DNA of 49,148 nucleotides from Ectobacillus panaciterrae DSM 19096 (GCF_000430785.1 NZ_AUMR01000049.1:1-49148), one strand, 5' to 3'; numbered from the stretch's first letter, positions 8,330 through 16,687 are shown. The notes: a model not told the origin generated them from the letters alone. Program-made: numbers and translations.

Positions 8330-8582
8330 GTAGGCGGATAAAAAACCCTTCTTTAAGAAAAATGAAACGTTTGGCTTAAAAATAGGCTTTTCCTTTATAG
8401 TATCGTTAATAGTTGTCTACTCAATTAATGTGAACTCCAATGTCATTGTAAAAGAGCTAGGAATGGCAAAAAAATCCGTTCTTGAACACCTTCACCAACT
8501 GCAAAATGAAGGATGGATAAGGAAAGATAAAGGAGGATATTGCCTGATTGTGGATGATGAGGAACGAAAAAAATGGCAATAA
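8330..8582 (+). pseudogene. Fragment: hydrophobic segment joined to a winged-helix end
   Basis: A frame open from a stop near 8330, without a start codon, encodes a hydrophobic stretch (GLKIGFSFIVSLIVVYSI). It is followed by VNSNVIVKELGMAKKSVLEH and a basic HLHQLQNEGWIRKDKGG segment typical of a winged-helix C-terminal end. It is followed at once by a strong terminator. Probably the 3' end of a truncated regulator. Confidence 0.4.
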
Positions 8583-8615
8583 AAAGGTCCCGATACAATT
8601 GGGACCTTTTTAGTA
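8581..8615 (+). terminator. Intrinsic terminator
   Basis: AAAAAGGTCCC (8581-8591), 9-base loop, GGGACCTTTTT (8601-8611). It overlaps the stop of the winged-helix fragment and also faces the convergent WXG-like pseudogene. Confidence 0.85.
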
Positions 8616-8650
8616 TGTACTTCAGGCTTTACTAACAATATAGAAGCCTT

Positions 8651-9599
8651 TTAAGCGTACATGGCTCGTTGTTCTTCCATAATCGGAATGACACATTTAT
8701 TGAGCTCTCCTTGGGTGAGAAGGTTATCTGTGCGAAGGATCAATTCATTCCCGCTTGTTGTGGTAATGATGAGTACAGCACTGCCGAAACGCAGATCCGC
8801 ACGTAGATCTGCAATCGTTTGCCAAGGCACATTCCCTGTTTCGTGCTGGATTCCATTTTCACTTAGTGTGAATATGGTTCGGTCTTCTGATGCGAGCGCA
8901 GCGCGTGCCAGCTTTGTAAGAGGTATGAGTAAATAAGCTGCTCATGATGCCTTCAGATATGTTGGATAACGTCACGGTGTAATCTTGTTCTTTCGCGAGA
9001 TTGGCGCTGAACGAATCCTTGATTTTTGGAATTTCCGAGGCTGTATTAATAACAACTGCCCCTGGCGCTCCTGCTTTTACCATTTGCTTCGGAATACTGC
9101 CTACAAATTCAAGCTGCTTGCCTAAACTCAAGACGTTTTTGGTCAGGAAGCTTTCCATTTTTCCTTTTTGAACCCAAGCTGCACTTTGCACTCGGTGCAA
9201 GCCGTTCTCTGCTTTCACGATCTCCATGCTGTTTGTTTTGAGCAAAGTCCCTGCAAGACCCGCCTTTACAAATGGAAACGCTGCACCTACTCCGACACCT
9301 ACATCCTTTAGTGTTTGTGCCCAAACAAGAATGCCTGCTGCATCTGCTTTTTCAAATCGCGCCGCAGTGTCATGTAAATATTTAGCCAGGTCGCGATACC
9401 GATGTTGCAAGGCTTCGATCTGACGTACCGCTTCATGCGAAAGTCGTTCTAGTTCTAATTTTCTCCTTGCTTCTAGTTGCATGTTCATCAGGGATTGATG
9501 AAGGCGTCTATGTATATTTTCAATTGCCTCTCCGGTTTGCGTACATTGATTTGCAGCTTCCCGTAAATGAGAGGCGTGACATACGTATACTCTCTTCAT
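8651..9599 (-). pseudogene. WXG/LXG-like protein, frameshifted
   Basis: The first frame (9599 to about 8930) gives a helical N-terminus resembling LXG/WXG-type type VII secretion substrates: heptad-rich, with HLREAANQCTQTGEAIENIH and RYRDLAKYLHDTAARFEKAD, then a Gly-rich hydrophobic stretch at about 90-115. Near 8910-8940 the coherent frame changes. The other frame continues with LTKLARAALASEDRTIFTLS, then NVPWQTIADLRADLRFGSAV, a PH-like beta-rich end, and stops at 8651. One indel thus splits the gene. No toxin domain is visible, so it is either an accessory protein or a truncated substrate. A sequencing error could also produce the shift. Confidence 0.55.
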
Positions 9600-9738
9600 G
9601 TTGATTACAAATTTTATTATAACGCAGGTTTGTCAGTCAAAATATACCTTTTACATTTTTTAATTACTTTTGGCAAGTTAATAGATGCATCTTCTATTTG
9701 CACAAAAAGGACCTTCATCTCCCGACGAGGCCCTCTTG

Positions 9739-10446
9739 TCACTTTTCTGTTCGGTCGTAATTTTCAAAGAATAATAATTTCTTCCTCTTGCGATCTGGAA
9801 GCATTTTAGTTTTTCGTATTATATAGTAATTATTTTTCATTTTCTTAGAAACAATGACATAATAAATGGATAGGAGAATTAACATATAGGCTCCATATAC
9901 ACCAAATGATAACAACTTATTTTGGGTAAAACTTGCTCCGGCAAAAGTAATAATTAAAATGTTAGGTATTTTCCCAATTGTAGAAGCAAGGAAAAATGTT
10001 GTCCAATTTACTTTACTTAGTCCGCAAACAATATTCATAACAAGTGCTGGAACAATCGGAACCAACCTAAAAAATAAGATAGCCATAAAAGAGTTTTTTT
10101 CTAAATAGGATTCATATTCCTGTAATTTTAGATACTGTTTTAATTTGTTTTGTGCCAAATCCCTAAATCCGTACCGTGATAAAAAGAACAATAGCATGGT
10201 TCCTATCATTGCGCCGGTTAACGATATTAATATCCCTTGTAATACACCGAAAATCGCACCAATGCCCCCAGCCAGCACGACAAAGGGAATAATGGGGAAA
10301 AATACAGTCATAGCGACAAGTGAGATTCCAATCAGAACAGCATATATCCCGCCCTCTTTTACAATTTCAAGCAGCATATCCTTTTGTGTAAAACCTAGTA
10401 CAATAATACCTGCCACTAAAAGTAGACTAATTATTTTCTTAAACAT
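9739..10446 (-). CDS. TVP38/TMEM64 (DedA-like) membrane protein
   Basis: 235 residues with about six hydrophobic segments. The SNARE-associated/VTT domain features are PIIPFVVLAGGIGAIFGVLQ, the FFLSRYGFRDLAQNKLK segment, and FMAILFFRLVPIVPALVMNI followed by GLSKVNWTTFFLASTIGKIP. These match the TVP38/TMEM64 family (YtxB, YdjX). The C-terminus is strongly basic. DedA/VTT proteins are membrane proteins linked to lipid translocation and envelope homeostasis. The ATG at 10446 is preceded by AAGGAG; an upstream ATG includes that site in its coding sequence and was rejected. It stands alone on the minus strand. Confidence 0.85.
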   Translation of the reverse strand: MFKKIISLLLVAGIIVLGFTQKDMLLEIVKEGGIYAVLIGISLVAMTVFFPIIPFVVLAGGIGAIFGVLQGILISLTGAMIGTMLLFFLSRYGFRDLAQNKLKQYLKLQEYESYLEKNSFMAILFFRLVPIVPALVMNIVCGLSKVNWTTFFLASTIGKIPNILIITFAGASFTQNKLLSFGVYGAYMLILLSIYYVIVSKKMKNNYYIIRKTKMLPDRKRKKLLFFENYDRTEK

Positions 10447-10660
10447 CCATATCTCCTTATTCAAAATGGTATTATATTTATATGAAAAACATTATATCAG
10501 AGAGAGGAATGTAAATGCTTCGTTCCCTCATTTTTCCCAAAATGTTCCATATAATATTTTCATTAACCCATATCAGGAAGAACTGTGATTTAGATTCTCA
10601 ATTGAGTTCGTCCATTTTACTCTTATAACCACAATATCTGCGAATTATTAATACTATAAT

Positions 10661-10705
10661 AATAAGTAGTAACTTATCGTACTTGACGATAAGTTACTAC
10701 TTATT
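10661..10705. terminator. Perfect 20-bp hairpin, probable bidirectional terminator
   Basis: AATAAGTAGTAACTTATCGT at 10661-10680, 5-base loop, and its exact reverse complement at 10686-10705, followed by T residues. It lies between divergently placed genes, so its role as a terminator is not obvious; it could also be a small insertion. Confidence 0.5.
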
Positions 10706-10909
10706 TTTTATACGTTAAAGAAACAATATCAATGCTAATTTATCATAGTAGTTATAGTTTTTATCGTACATACGTTTGCGATAATGTATATATACATTTA
10801 CTTAGTAAGACCCCTTCCAGACCACTGGAATAACAACAAAGTTGTACAGAAAGTAACTGTGTTGTTGTGAAGGATGAATTTTCTCTTTCTAAATAAGGAG
10901 ATGTGACCA

Positions 10910-11701
10910 ATGTTTCATGTAGATCAACGCCCAAAATCAACTGGCGATTTAGATAGGATAGAAATTTCTACAACAGAATTAATGATACATGGTAAGACTA
11001 AAAATATTACGAAATTAAAATCTCTATCAAATCTAGAAAAGCTATGGGTCTATACAGTAAATCAAGAAGAGTTCGATACTATTATTGGCTTAGTAAATCC
11101 TCAGTTTCTTTACGTTAAGGAAATGAGAGTGGAAGATTTATCATCGCTTGAATCGCTCTCAAACATCGAAACGCTTGAGTTAGAATGGAATCCAAAAGCA
11201 AGTAGATTATGGGATATAACCAAAAATACCTCATTAAAATCCTTAACAATTATTGATTTTAAAAGATTAAATGATATTAGAAATATACAAAGGTGTAAGA
11301 AGCTGGAATCGTTACACTTAGAAGGAGGTATTTGGAATACGCTAAAGTTAAATACACTGGAACCGCTAAAACATCTAAGTAATCTGAAATATCTCTTTTT
11401 ATCAAATATCAGCGCGAAAGATGAATCATTAGAACCTGTTTCTCAATTAACAGGGCTTCAAGAATTAAAAATTTCTAATCAGTTTCCAACAGAAGAATAC
11501 GCAAGGCTATCTGTCACTCTTCCGAATACACAATGTGAATATTTCCAGCCATATATTTATTTGTCAAATTCTATTGATGATAAAGATATAATGGTTATAG
11601 GCAAGCGTAAGCCACTTTTAAATTCAAAAGTTGATATGAAGAGAATGAAAAAATATGAGGAACAATTTAAATCGCTACAAGATAAATATAGAGATTTATA
11701 A
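10910..11701 (+). CDS. Leucine-rich-repeat protein
   Basis: 263 residues, no signal peptide or membrane segment, so probably cytoplasmic. Irregular leucine-rich repeats run through residues about 30-190: ITKLKSLSNLEKLWVYTVNQ, LSSLESLSNIETLELEW, LKSLTIIDFKRLNDIRNIQR, LESLHLEGG, LEPLKHLSNLKYLFLSN and LTGLQELKIS. The C-terminal 70 residues are charged and not LRR-like. Such LRR proteins usually mediate protein binding; the partner is unknown. The start is well placed after AAGGAG. The gene is monocistronic and ends in a good terminator. Low GC and isolation in an accessory stretch suggest cargo. Confidence 0.75.
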   Translation: MFHVDQRPKSTGDLDRIEISTTELMIHGKTKNITKLKSLSNLEKLWVYTVNQEEFDTIIGLVNPQFLYVKEMRVEDLSSLESLSNIETLELEWNPKASRLWDITKNTSLKSLTIIDFKRLNDIRNIQRCKKLESLHLEGGIWNTLKLNTLEPLKHLSNLKYLFLSNISAKDESLEPVSQLTGLQELKISNQFPTEEYARLSVTLPNTQCEYFQPYIYLSNSIDDKDIMVIGKRKPLLNSKVDMKRMKKYEEQFKSLQDKYRDL

Positions 11702-11715
11702 GACCAATGAAACCT

Positions 11716-11750
11716 TATGCCCCTTTCTAATTAACAAGGGGCATATTTTT
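11716..11750 (+). terminator. Terminator of the LRR gene
   Basis: TATGCCCCTT (11716-11725), loop, AAGGGGCATA (11736-11745) then TTTTT. Confidence 0.85.
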
Positions 11751-11854
11751 ATCTACATAAGTTATATATACGCGACGTAAAGGTACGATCAATATTAGTT
11801 TTTTTGAAATTTAGTATTGATAATTCGCATAAATTGTTGCTTTTAGAGTAAGCG

Positions 11855-12175
11855 TCACACAAGCTTATGCAACCAATTATGTAGCCATTCTTCTGGCATT
11901 TTTACATTTGAAAAATCCATTTCTTGAAGTTCTGAAGTGGAGTATGTATTGGTAAGAAACAATTCCCACTGAGTATCAATTTCCATCGCTACATCGAGAC
12001 CTTTATCATTATCGTAGTTATCTTCTTCTGAAGTTTCCATACTACACCAATAATCATCACAATATTCATAACACCAATCAGCAAGCTCTTTATGAGAAAT
12101 TTGATTATTTATTGTATCAAGAATTAGGCTTTTTAAATTCTCTACTGTACGGTCTAAATTATCTAGTTTGAACAA
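11855..12175 (-). CDS. Small acidic hypothetical protein
   Basis: 106 residues from a TTG at 12175, chosen because AAGGAGGAG lies seven to ten bases upstream. The protein is acidic and aromatic-rich, with KELADWCYEYCDDYWCSMET in the middle and MPEEWLHNWLHKLV at the end. No signal peptide or membrane segment. The composition resembles small immunity-type proteins found near secreted toxins, but no family motif is recognised and no toxin partner is adjacent. Confidence 0.55.
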   Translation of the reverse strand: MFKLDNLDRTVENLKSLILDTINNQISHKELADWCYEYCDDYWCSMETSEEDNYDNDKGLDVAMEIDTQWELFLTNTYSTSELQEMDFSNVKMPEEWLHNWLHKLV

Positions 12176-12630
12176 ACATACTCCTCCTTTTCTTAAGTAT
12201 ATCAGGAGCAACAAACATTACGAAAACAGCCTAATCATTATATACCATGCTTCTTATTCGACTAAACTGCCCCGTTAGCCAAGCATGCAGCAATGCTGCA
12301 CCATAGAGGATGGAATATAAACCGTCTTTCCATGGTAGTTAAATAAGGTATAGAATGATAAAAATCTACATTCACCTTTAACAAAGCCAAGAAATAAAAA
12401 AGGCGCGAAATGGATTATCGGGTTCTCTTTTGGAGTACAAAAACTAAAATAGCAAGGTAATTCGTAACCAAATTCGCATAGGGATTGGTTGCTTATTTTT
12501 TGTTGATATATCAAGGTTTCTGGTCATTTTGGGCATAAATTCGCAGAAGTACAATGTTCGTTGTATACCAGCTAAAAGGGGTGCTAAAATAGGTACCAAA
12601 ACCACTGCTAATTGAAGGGAGAACACCGAC

Positions 12631-12882
12631 ATGTCGGGGAAGCTGGAATTTATCAAACCCAAGAACAAGCAAGTTGAACCTGTGGATTGGCACATATCTG
12701 AACGAACACGGGCGATTGTGAGATATTACGCTGAGTATTGCGAATACAGCGAACAAGAAATCGTGGACGAGTTCCTGCAACGCAATCTCCTAAAAGACAA
12801 GCAGTTTCTGGAATGGGTGCAATCCCGTCGCAACAACAAACGCATTCTCAAAGCGATTGGACTGTCACAACACGAGGAGTGA
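12631..12882 (+). CDS. Small basic hypothetical protein of the putative transposon
   Basis: 83 residues, soluble, rich in charged residues: KNKQVEPVDWHISERTRAIV, then RYYAEYCEYSEQEIVDEFLQ and a basic end. It looks like a small DNA-associated helical protein, possibly ribbon-helix-helix-like, but no family is secure. AAGGGAG precedes the ATG by a slightly long distance. It is followed after 7 bases by a broken gene with its own ribosome binding site, so the two formed an operon inside the element. Confidence 0.5.
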   Translation: MSGKLEFIKPKNKQVEPVDWHISERTRAIVRYYAEYCEYSEQEIVDEFLQRNLLKDKQFLEWVQSRRNNKRILKAIGLSQHEE

Positions 12883-12889
12883 AACGATT

Positions 12890-13163
12890 ATGACGAAGTT
12901 GAACGAAGCGAACTGTTAGAATGGGGCAAATACAAGGGATACGACACATGCTCGATCTATCATCTCGGTGAACTGTTCCTGCGGGAACAGTTGGCACGCA
13001 TACCTTCTCGAAGTACGCTCAGTACGCCCTAACAATTCTGCGTACGTTCTACAACTTCTGCGTTCCGTTCAAAACGGGTAACGGCAATGAATTGACTCCT
13101 GCCCAGCGGTTGGGTCTGACCGAACGAACTTTTACTCTGTATGATATCATCTACATGAGGTGA
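12890..13163 (+). pseudogene. Broken gene with transposase-like C-terminus
   Basis: ATG at 12890 after GAGGAGTG gives only MTKLNEANC before a stop. A second frame continues LLEWGKYKGYDTCSIYHLGE then LFLREQLAR. A third frame gives KYAQYALTILRTFYNFCVPF followed by LTPAQRLGLTERTFTLYDII and a stop at 13161. The pieces read as one ancestral protein with at least two frameshifts. The final TPAQRLGL-type segment is like the end of DDE transposases, which fits a position inside an element with inverted repeats, but the assignment is tentative. Confidence 0.5.
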
Positions 13164-13280
13164 AGGTATATATATCGTTATGTCGAGTATTGAGAATATA
13201 CGGATTGTGGTGTATCATTAAGACCAAATCACAGGGTCATGAGCAACGACATCACTTTAATCTAGTGAGGAGGACGCAAT

Positions 13281-13679
13281 ATGAAAAAAATGAATGCAAT
13301 TGTAAGTGTTTGCGTACTTCTATGTTTAGCGGCTTGTACGAACGATACGAAGTCTTCTGCGGGTAAGCCGCAAACAAGCGCAGAGCAGACCCAAGCACAA
13401 AACAAAAAAGTTCGTACAGAGCAAGACGTGATGGAAGCAGTATTCAATCAGTTATCCCAAGAAAACAAGGAACGGATTGTAGGAACGTGGAAAGATGCGA
13501 CAGTATCCAAAACGGTTCTAAAGGAAAGCATGATAGGCTCCAATGCAGATAAATCGTATGTTGGGAAAGAAGTATATCTGGTTAATTTTACGACAAATGA
13601 AAAACAAAAACCAAACAACATAGTGGTGTTTGCAGATACAAGAACCTTCCAATTGGTCGGATACGGTCTCGTTGATTAA
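13281..13679 (+). CDS. Small secreted lipoprotein
   Basis: 132 residues with a type II signal peptide: basic MKKM, a hydrophobic core and lipobox LAAC with Cys19, then a Ser/Gln/Lys-rich linker. The mature domain (about 45-132) contains EQDVMEAVFNQLSQENKERI and ends NNIVVFADTRTFQLVGYGLV. It resembles small Bacillus lipoproteins of unknown function. AGGAGG precedes the ATG. It has its own terminator and lies between the inverted repeats at 12420-12442 and 13780-13802, so it appears to be cargo. Confidence 0.75.
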   Translation: MKKMNAIVSVCVLLCLAACTNDTKSSAGKPQTSAEQTQAQNKKVRTEQDVMEAVFNQLSQENKERIVGTWKDATVSKTVLKESMIGSNADKSYVGKEVYLVNFTTNEKQKPNNIVVFADTRTFQLVGYGLVD

Positions 13680-13690
13680 AGAACATAGAC

Positions 13691-13722
13691 AAAGGGATTG
13701 GCAAATATGCCAATCCCTTTAC
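13691..13722 (+). terminator. Terminator of the lipoprotein gene
   Basis: AAAGGGATTGGCA (13691-13703) pairs exactly with TGCCAATCCCTTT (13708-13720). Confidence 0.85.
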
Positions 13723-13968
13723 TAATTCTACTGCGAATTCTTATGCGATTTAGTCTGCGAATTGAACTACTCATTCATGTTTTGTACTTCAAAAGAGAAC
13801 CCGTTAGAAATGGATTTCCGACCTTTTCTTGTTTATATATAGTCATTAAAGGTAACGGTATGTATGTGTAAGTTACCCACTAAAAACATACATATATTAC
13901 CTTTTCACTATTTGTATATTAATTCATTTTTTTGTATTTAAACTGATTTGTAGTTGCAGCATTGATTG

Positions 13969-14028
13969 GATACAACTTATTTGTAAAAGGTCAAACTTAA
14001 GTAGGAAAGATACATCTTATTTGTCACT
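13969..14028 (+). repeat. 20-bp direct-repeat array 1 (3 units)
   Basis: Units start exactly every 20 bases at 13969, 13989 and 14009. The first is GATACAACTTATTTGTAAAA; the last ends TTGTCACT. Periodicity of two helical turns is typical of iterons or operator arrays. Confidence 0.7.
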
Positions 14029-14203
14029 TTACAGCTATATATTCATCCTGTCACTTCCAAATACAAATTAATGGATTTATTTTTACACAATTCGAAATGG
14101 TGATGATATTACTAATTAAATTTAAATTCCGATAACTCCCAAACGTAATGCGTAATAATTCTAAAACATGTATATAAACACAAATAGAATTTTCATTATA
14201 TAC

Positions 14204-14283
14204 GATACAACTTTATTATGAAAGGTACTACTTAAATATAAACGGTACAACTTATTTATAAAGGGTACAACTTATTTATCACT
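14204..14283 (+). repeat. 20-bp direct-repeat array 2 (4 units)
   Basis: Units start at 14204, 14224, 14244 and 14264. The third is GGTACAACTTATTTATAAAG; the last ends TTATCACT like array 1. Same family as array 1. Confidence 0.75.
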
Positions 14284-14301
14284 TCACATTAATGTCATGA
14301 T

Positions 14302-14430
14302 ACAAAACGCAAGTATCCTATTCCGTTTACCAACCTTCTAGTTGGTGTTTTTGTTTTTCTTCTCTGTTACAATTCGTAGGTATCCTCATTTTTACGACCT
14401 TTCGTCTGTTGTTACAATACGTAAGTATCC
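14302..14430 (-). repeat. Three dispersed inverted copies of the GGATACTTACG repeat
   Basis: ACAAAACGCAAGTATCC (14302-14318), ACAATTCGTAGGTATCC (ending 14384) and ACAATACGTAAGTATCC (ending 14430). They are reverse complements of the unit in the arrays at 17460 and 19131, but not at a 20-bp spacing. Confidence 0.6.
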
Positions 14431-14570
14431 TACTACAAAGGATTCTGTCATTTTTTATTTTCTTTTGCATATCTATGCAATGCGCCCCTCTTCCTTAATC
14501 GAACAATTGCTCAGACAAGATAGGGAGTAACCTTCACAATCCACACTCTTGGGTTTTCTTCATAAAAAAA

Positions 14571-14623
14571 AGATTCCCATTTTGGGAATCTCAGATTGTT
14601 GAAAACGCCTAATAAGGCGTTTT
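14571..14623 (-). terminator. Double hairpin terminator downstream of the phzF-like gene
   Basis: AAAACGCCT/AGGCGTTTT (14602-14623) and AGATTCCCA/TGGGAATCT (14571-14591), the latter followed by eight T on the minus strand. Minus-strand transcripts cross dif-like site B before reaching it. Confidence 0.75.
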
Positions 14624-14626
14624 TGT

Positions 14627-14654
14627 GGTTAACATAATCAGTGCTATCAGAAGT
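14627..14654 (-). other. dif-like site B
   Basis: GGTTAACATAA, centre TCAGTG (14638-14643), CTATCAGAAGT. Located 96 bp after the phzF-like stop codon. Its centre is identical to that of site C. Confidence 0.6.
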
Positions 14655-14749
14655 TAATATGTCTAAAGCCTATAAAACTTCCCTCCATCTAGCAATCCAG
14701 AAGGGGGCATATTCATATAACTCAGATTATTAGTAGTAAACTATTTTAC

Positions 14750-15619
14750 TTAAATATCAATCCACTTTTCTTTGAATGTAGAAGCAAAGCCTCCCACCTG
14801 AACATTTGCAAAATCACCTGAATGAACAGATACATTTACAGTAATTTCTGAGGAGCTATTCATTGTATATCCTTGCTCAAAAGTAAAGATTCTTTCTTTG
14901 CTTTCTTTCTTGTCATCATATTTTACTAAATAACAAGCTAAAGCCGCATTTGATGTACCAGTAGCACTTTCTTCAGGAATATCATATAAAGGTGCAAAAT
15001 TCCTACAATGAGCTGTGGAATCATATAAAGTTTCTAGTGTAAATACATGATATCCAGTTACATTATATTTTCTACTTATTTCAGTGATTTTTTTCATATC
15101 AGGGTTAACTTCCAATAAGTCAGTAAGGCTTCTTACAGGTACAATGATGTCACGTAAGCCTGTTGACACGATTTGGATGGGCATGTTAGGCATCAACTGG
15201 TCTTCAATTATACGTAATGATTCTATAATTTCCTCAAAAGGTAGGACTTTTAAAAAACTCGGAGGGTTTTGCTGTAAGAAAACCATATGATTTTCGTAAA
15301 TTTGTACATTTAGTACCCCTGCTTTTGTTTCTGTTGTATATATTCCTGGATTTACTATTCCCTTTTGAGTTAGTAAGGAAAAAGTCGCAACCGTCGCATG
15401 CCCACATACATCTACTTCTTCATTCGGTGTAAAATATCTAATTTGATAATCTGAATTTATAGAGGGCAATATAAAAGCAGTCTCTGAAAAACCTAATGTA
15501 CTTGCAATAAATTGCATATCTTTTTCTGTGAGGTCTTTCGTATCTAGAACAACTCCTGCCGGGTTTCCGCCTTCTCCATCTTTAGTAAAGGCAGATAAAA
15601 TGTATACTTTAGTTCTCAA
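14750..15619 (-). CDS. PhzF-family isomerase-like protein
   Basis: 289 residues. Family landmarks are the N-terminal FTKDGEGGNPAGVVLD, GFSETAFILPS, the conserved VDVCGHATVATFSLL, a second half starting near residue 150, and the ATGTSNAALACYLVKY segment. PhzF proteins are two-domain DAP-epimerase-fold enzymes; the acidic residue in GFSETAF is the usual catalytic position. The substrate cannot be told, and no phenazine genes are present. The start chosen is the TTG at 15619, preceded by AGAAGGA; a GTG at 15649 would run into the inverted repeat next to site C. The gene lies alone between dif-like sites B and C. Confidence 0.85.
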   Translation of the reverse strand: MRTKVYILSAFTKDGEGGNPAGVVLDTKDLTEKDMQFIASTLGFSETAFILPSINSDYQIRYFTPNEEVDVCGHATVATFSLLTQKGIVNPGIYTTETKAGVLNVQIYENHMVFLQQNPPSFLKVLPFEEIIESLRIIEDQLMPNMPIQIVSTGLRDIIVPVRSLTDLLEVNPDMKKITEISRKYNVTGYHVFTLETLYDSTAHCRNFAPLYDIPEESATGTSNAALACYLVKYDDKKESKERIFTFEQGYTMNSSSEITVNVSVHSGDFANVQVGGFASTFKEKWIDI

Positions 15620-15646
15620 TACATTTTCCTTCTTTCGTAATTTATA

Positions 15647-15677
15647 CACTGATTATGTCATGTTCACATAATCAGTG
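15647..15677. repeat. 11-bp inverted repeat overlapping dif-like site C
   Basis: CACTGATTATG (15647-15657) and CATAATCAGTG (15667-15677), nine bases apart. The right copy is the XerD-side end plus the centre of site C, so the left copy may be a fragment of another site in opposite orientation. Confidence 0.5.
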
Positions 15678-15688
15678 TTATCGATAGT
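15661..15688 (-). other. dif-like site C
   Basis: TGTTCACATAA, centre TCAGTG (15672-15677), TTATCGATAGT. It lies 96 bp after the stop of the 84-residue membrane protein and just upstream of the phzF-like gene. Confidence 0.65.
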
Positions 15689-15783
15689 CAATGTATCTAG
15701 GATCCTATAAAAAATCCCTTTAGGCTTTATCTATCCAAAAATTGGATTAACCTATTTTTTGTTAAAATGTTGGAGGTAATCCC

Positions 15784-16038
15784 CTAAACACCCGATTTAA
15801 TCATTAAAAAGAATAATATAACGCCTGCTAATATAATTATTAAAATAAAATATATGTTTATTGTTGATGCAACTACTGCTTTTTTCTGTGTCATCATATT
15901 GTATAAACTATATGCTATGCCTAAAAATAGTAACGAAATTCCAATATGTGGGGTGTATTTTCCTACATCCATCCAAAATATCAAAACAGCTGATACAGGA
16001 AAAATAAAAGGAAGAGCACGTGAAGTAATTTTACTCAT
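15784..16038 (-). CDS. Small three-helix membrane protein
   Basis: 84 residues with three hydrophobic segments: ALPFIFPVSAVLIFWMDV, IGISLLFLGIAYSLYNMM and IYFILIIILAGVILFFLMI. No catalytic motif and no recognised family. The ATG at 16038 has GGAGTG upstream; a GTG three codons earlier was rejected. It stands alone between dif-like sites C and D on the same strand as its neighbours, like a single-gene cassette. Confidence 0.65.
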   Translation of the reverse strand: MSKITSRALPFIFPVSAVLIFWMDVGKYTPHIGISLLFLGIAYSLYNMMTQKKAVVASTINIYFILIIILAGVILFFLMIKSGV

Positions 16039-16111
16039 ATTATTCACTCCATGTTTTTAATTCAAAATCATGTAATCGCCTCCCACTTATCTTAGGTAAG
16101 GAAAGACTTTT

Positions 16112-16139
16112 AGTTCACATAATGTGTGTTATCGGAAGT
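16112..16139 (-). other. dif-like site D
   Basis: AGTTCACATAA, centre TGTGTG, TTATCGGAAGT. 73 bp after the GNAT stop codon. Both arms match the local consensus almost perfectly. Confidence 0.65.
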
Positions 16140-16211
16140 TTTTTTGTTTATTTAGAATAGGTTCTTATACCGTTAACAAAGTGGAATCTAGTTCTTTAAT
16201 GGTTCATTGTT

Positions 16212-16673
16212 CTATAGAATAAACTTAAAAACATCTATTTCTTGCCCTTTATCATCTGAAATAGTTTCCACAAAACTCCATCCTCTATTTTGATAGTACG
16301 TTGAAGCATTTTCTGTTCTTAAATATAATTCTTTATAACCTAATTCCTTAACAATTTTTAATGTTTCACTTATTAAATTCTGTCCTACACCTTTACTACG
16401 ATGTTCAGATTTTGTATATAAAGAAGCAAGCCAAGGCTTGTATATTTTTCGTTCTTTTAAATCATTTTCAAATATTGATACTGTGCCTATACACTCATTT
16501 TCTTCTATTGCTATTAAAGTAATTGGCAATTGTTTAGAGTGTGTATTTGAAAAGTATGTAAAAACGTCATCAAAAGTCATTTTACTACCTGTATTAACTA
16601 CAAATTCTTTATATATCATATTTGAAACATCATTGATAAAGTCAGCTTGGTTTTCTAATAAATCAATAACCAT
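16212..16673 (-). CDS. GNAT-family N-acetyltransferase
   Basis: 153 residues, one GNAT domain. Acetyl-CoA binding motif A is visible as LYTKSEHRSKGVGQNLISET (R/Q-x-x-G-x-G/A type), preceded by the beta-strand LIAIEENECIGTVSIFEND and followed by ELGYKELYLRTENASTYYQN and RGWSFVE. The acceptor is unknown. A clear AGGGAG precedes the ATG. The start lies 14 bases after the stop of the lipoprotein gene, so both are probably one transcript. Confidence 0.85.
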   Translation of the reverse strand: MVIDLLENQADFINDVSNMIYKEFVVNTGSKMTFDDVFTYFSNTHSKQLPITLIAIEENECIGTVSIFENDLKERKIYKPWLASLYTKSEHRSKGVGQNLISETLKIVKELGYKELYLRTENASTYYQNRGWSFVETISDDKGQEIDVFKFIL

Positions 16674-16687
16674 AAAATATTCTCCCT

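Larger units (their letters stand above)
12420..13802. mobile_element. Putative transposon with 23-bp terminal inverted repeats, lipoprotein cargo
   Basis: GGGTTCTCTTTTGGAGTACA and three more bases at 12420-12442 match the reverse complement of 13780-13802 at 22 of 23 positions. Inside each end are repeated AATTCGCA-type motifs (12460-12480 and about 12538 on the left; 13732, 13745 and 13756 on the right), as expected for transposase-binding repeats. Outside both ends the sequence GAAATGGATT occurs in direct orientation (12407-12416 and near 13807), though not directly abutting. The element carries a small gene, a broken gene with a transposase-like end, and a complete lipoprotein gene. Family not assigned. 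Confidence 0.55.
13803..14626. other. AT-rich non-coding region with repeat arrays
   Basis: No gene recognised. It contains two arrays of 20-bp direct repeats, three inverted copies of a second repeat, and two hairpins before dif-like site B. A 62-codon frame at 14342-14530 overlaps the repeats and has no ribosome binding site. Confidence 0.5.

Noticed and set aside
11855-12175. Toxin-antitoxin or toxin-immunity pair with the LRR gene
   Set aside because: The genes are convergent with a terminator between them, and neither has a recognised toxin motif.
12275-12780. Three minus-strand frames of 79-89 codons
   Set aside because: They overlap the left inverted repeat and the + strand small gene, lack ribosome binding sites and have low-complexity composition.
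14342-14530. 62-codon + strand frame
   Set aside because: Covers the inverted GGATACTTACG repeats, with no ribosome binding site and no protein-like pattern.
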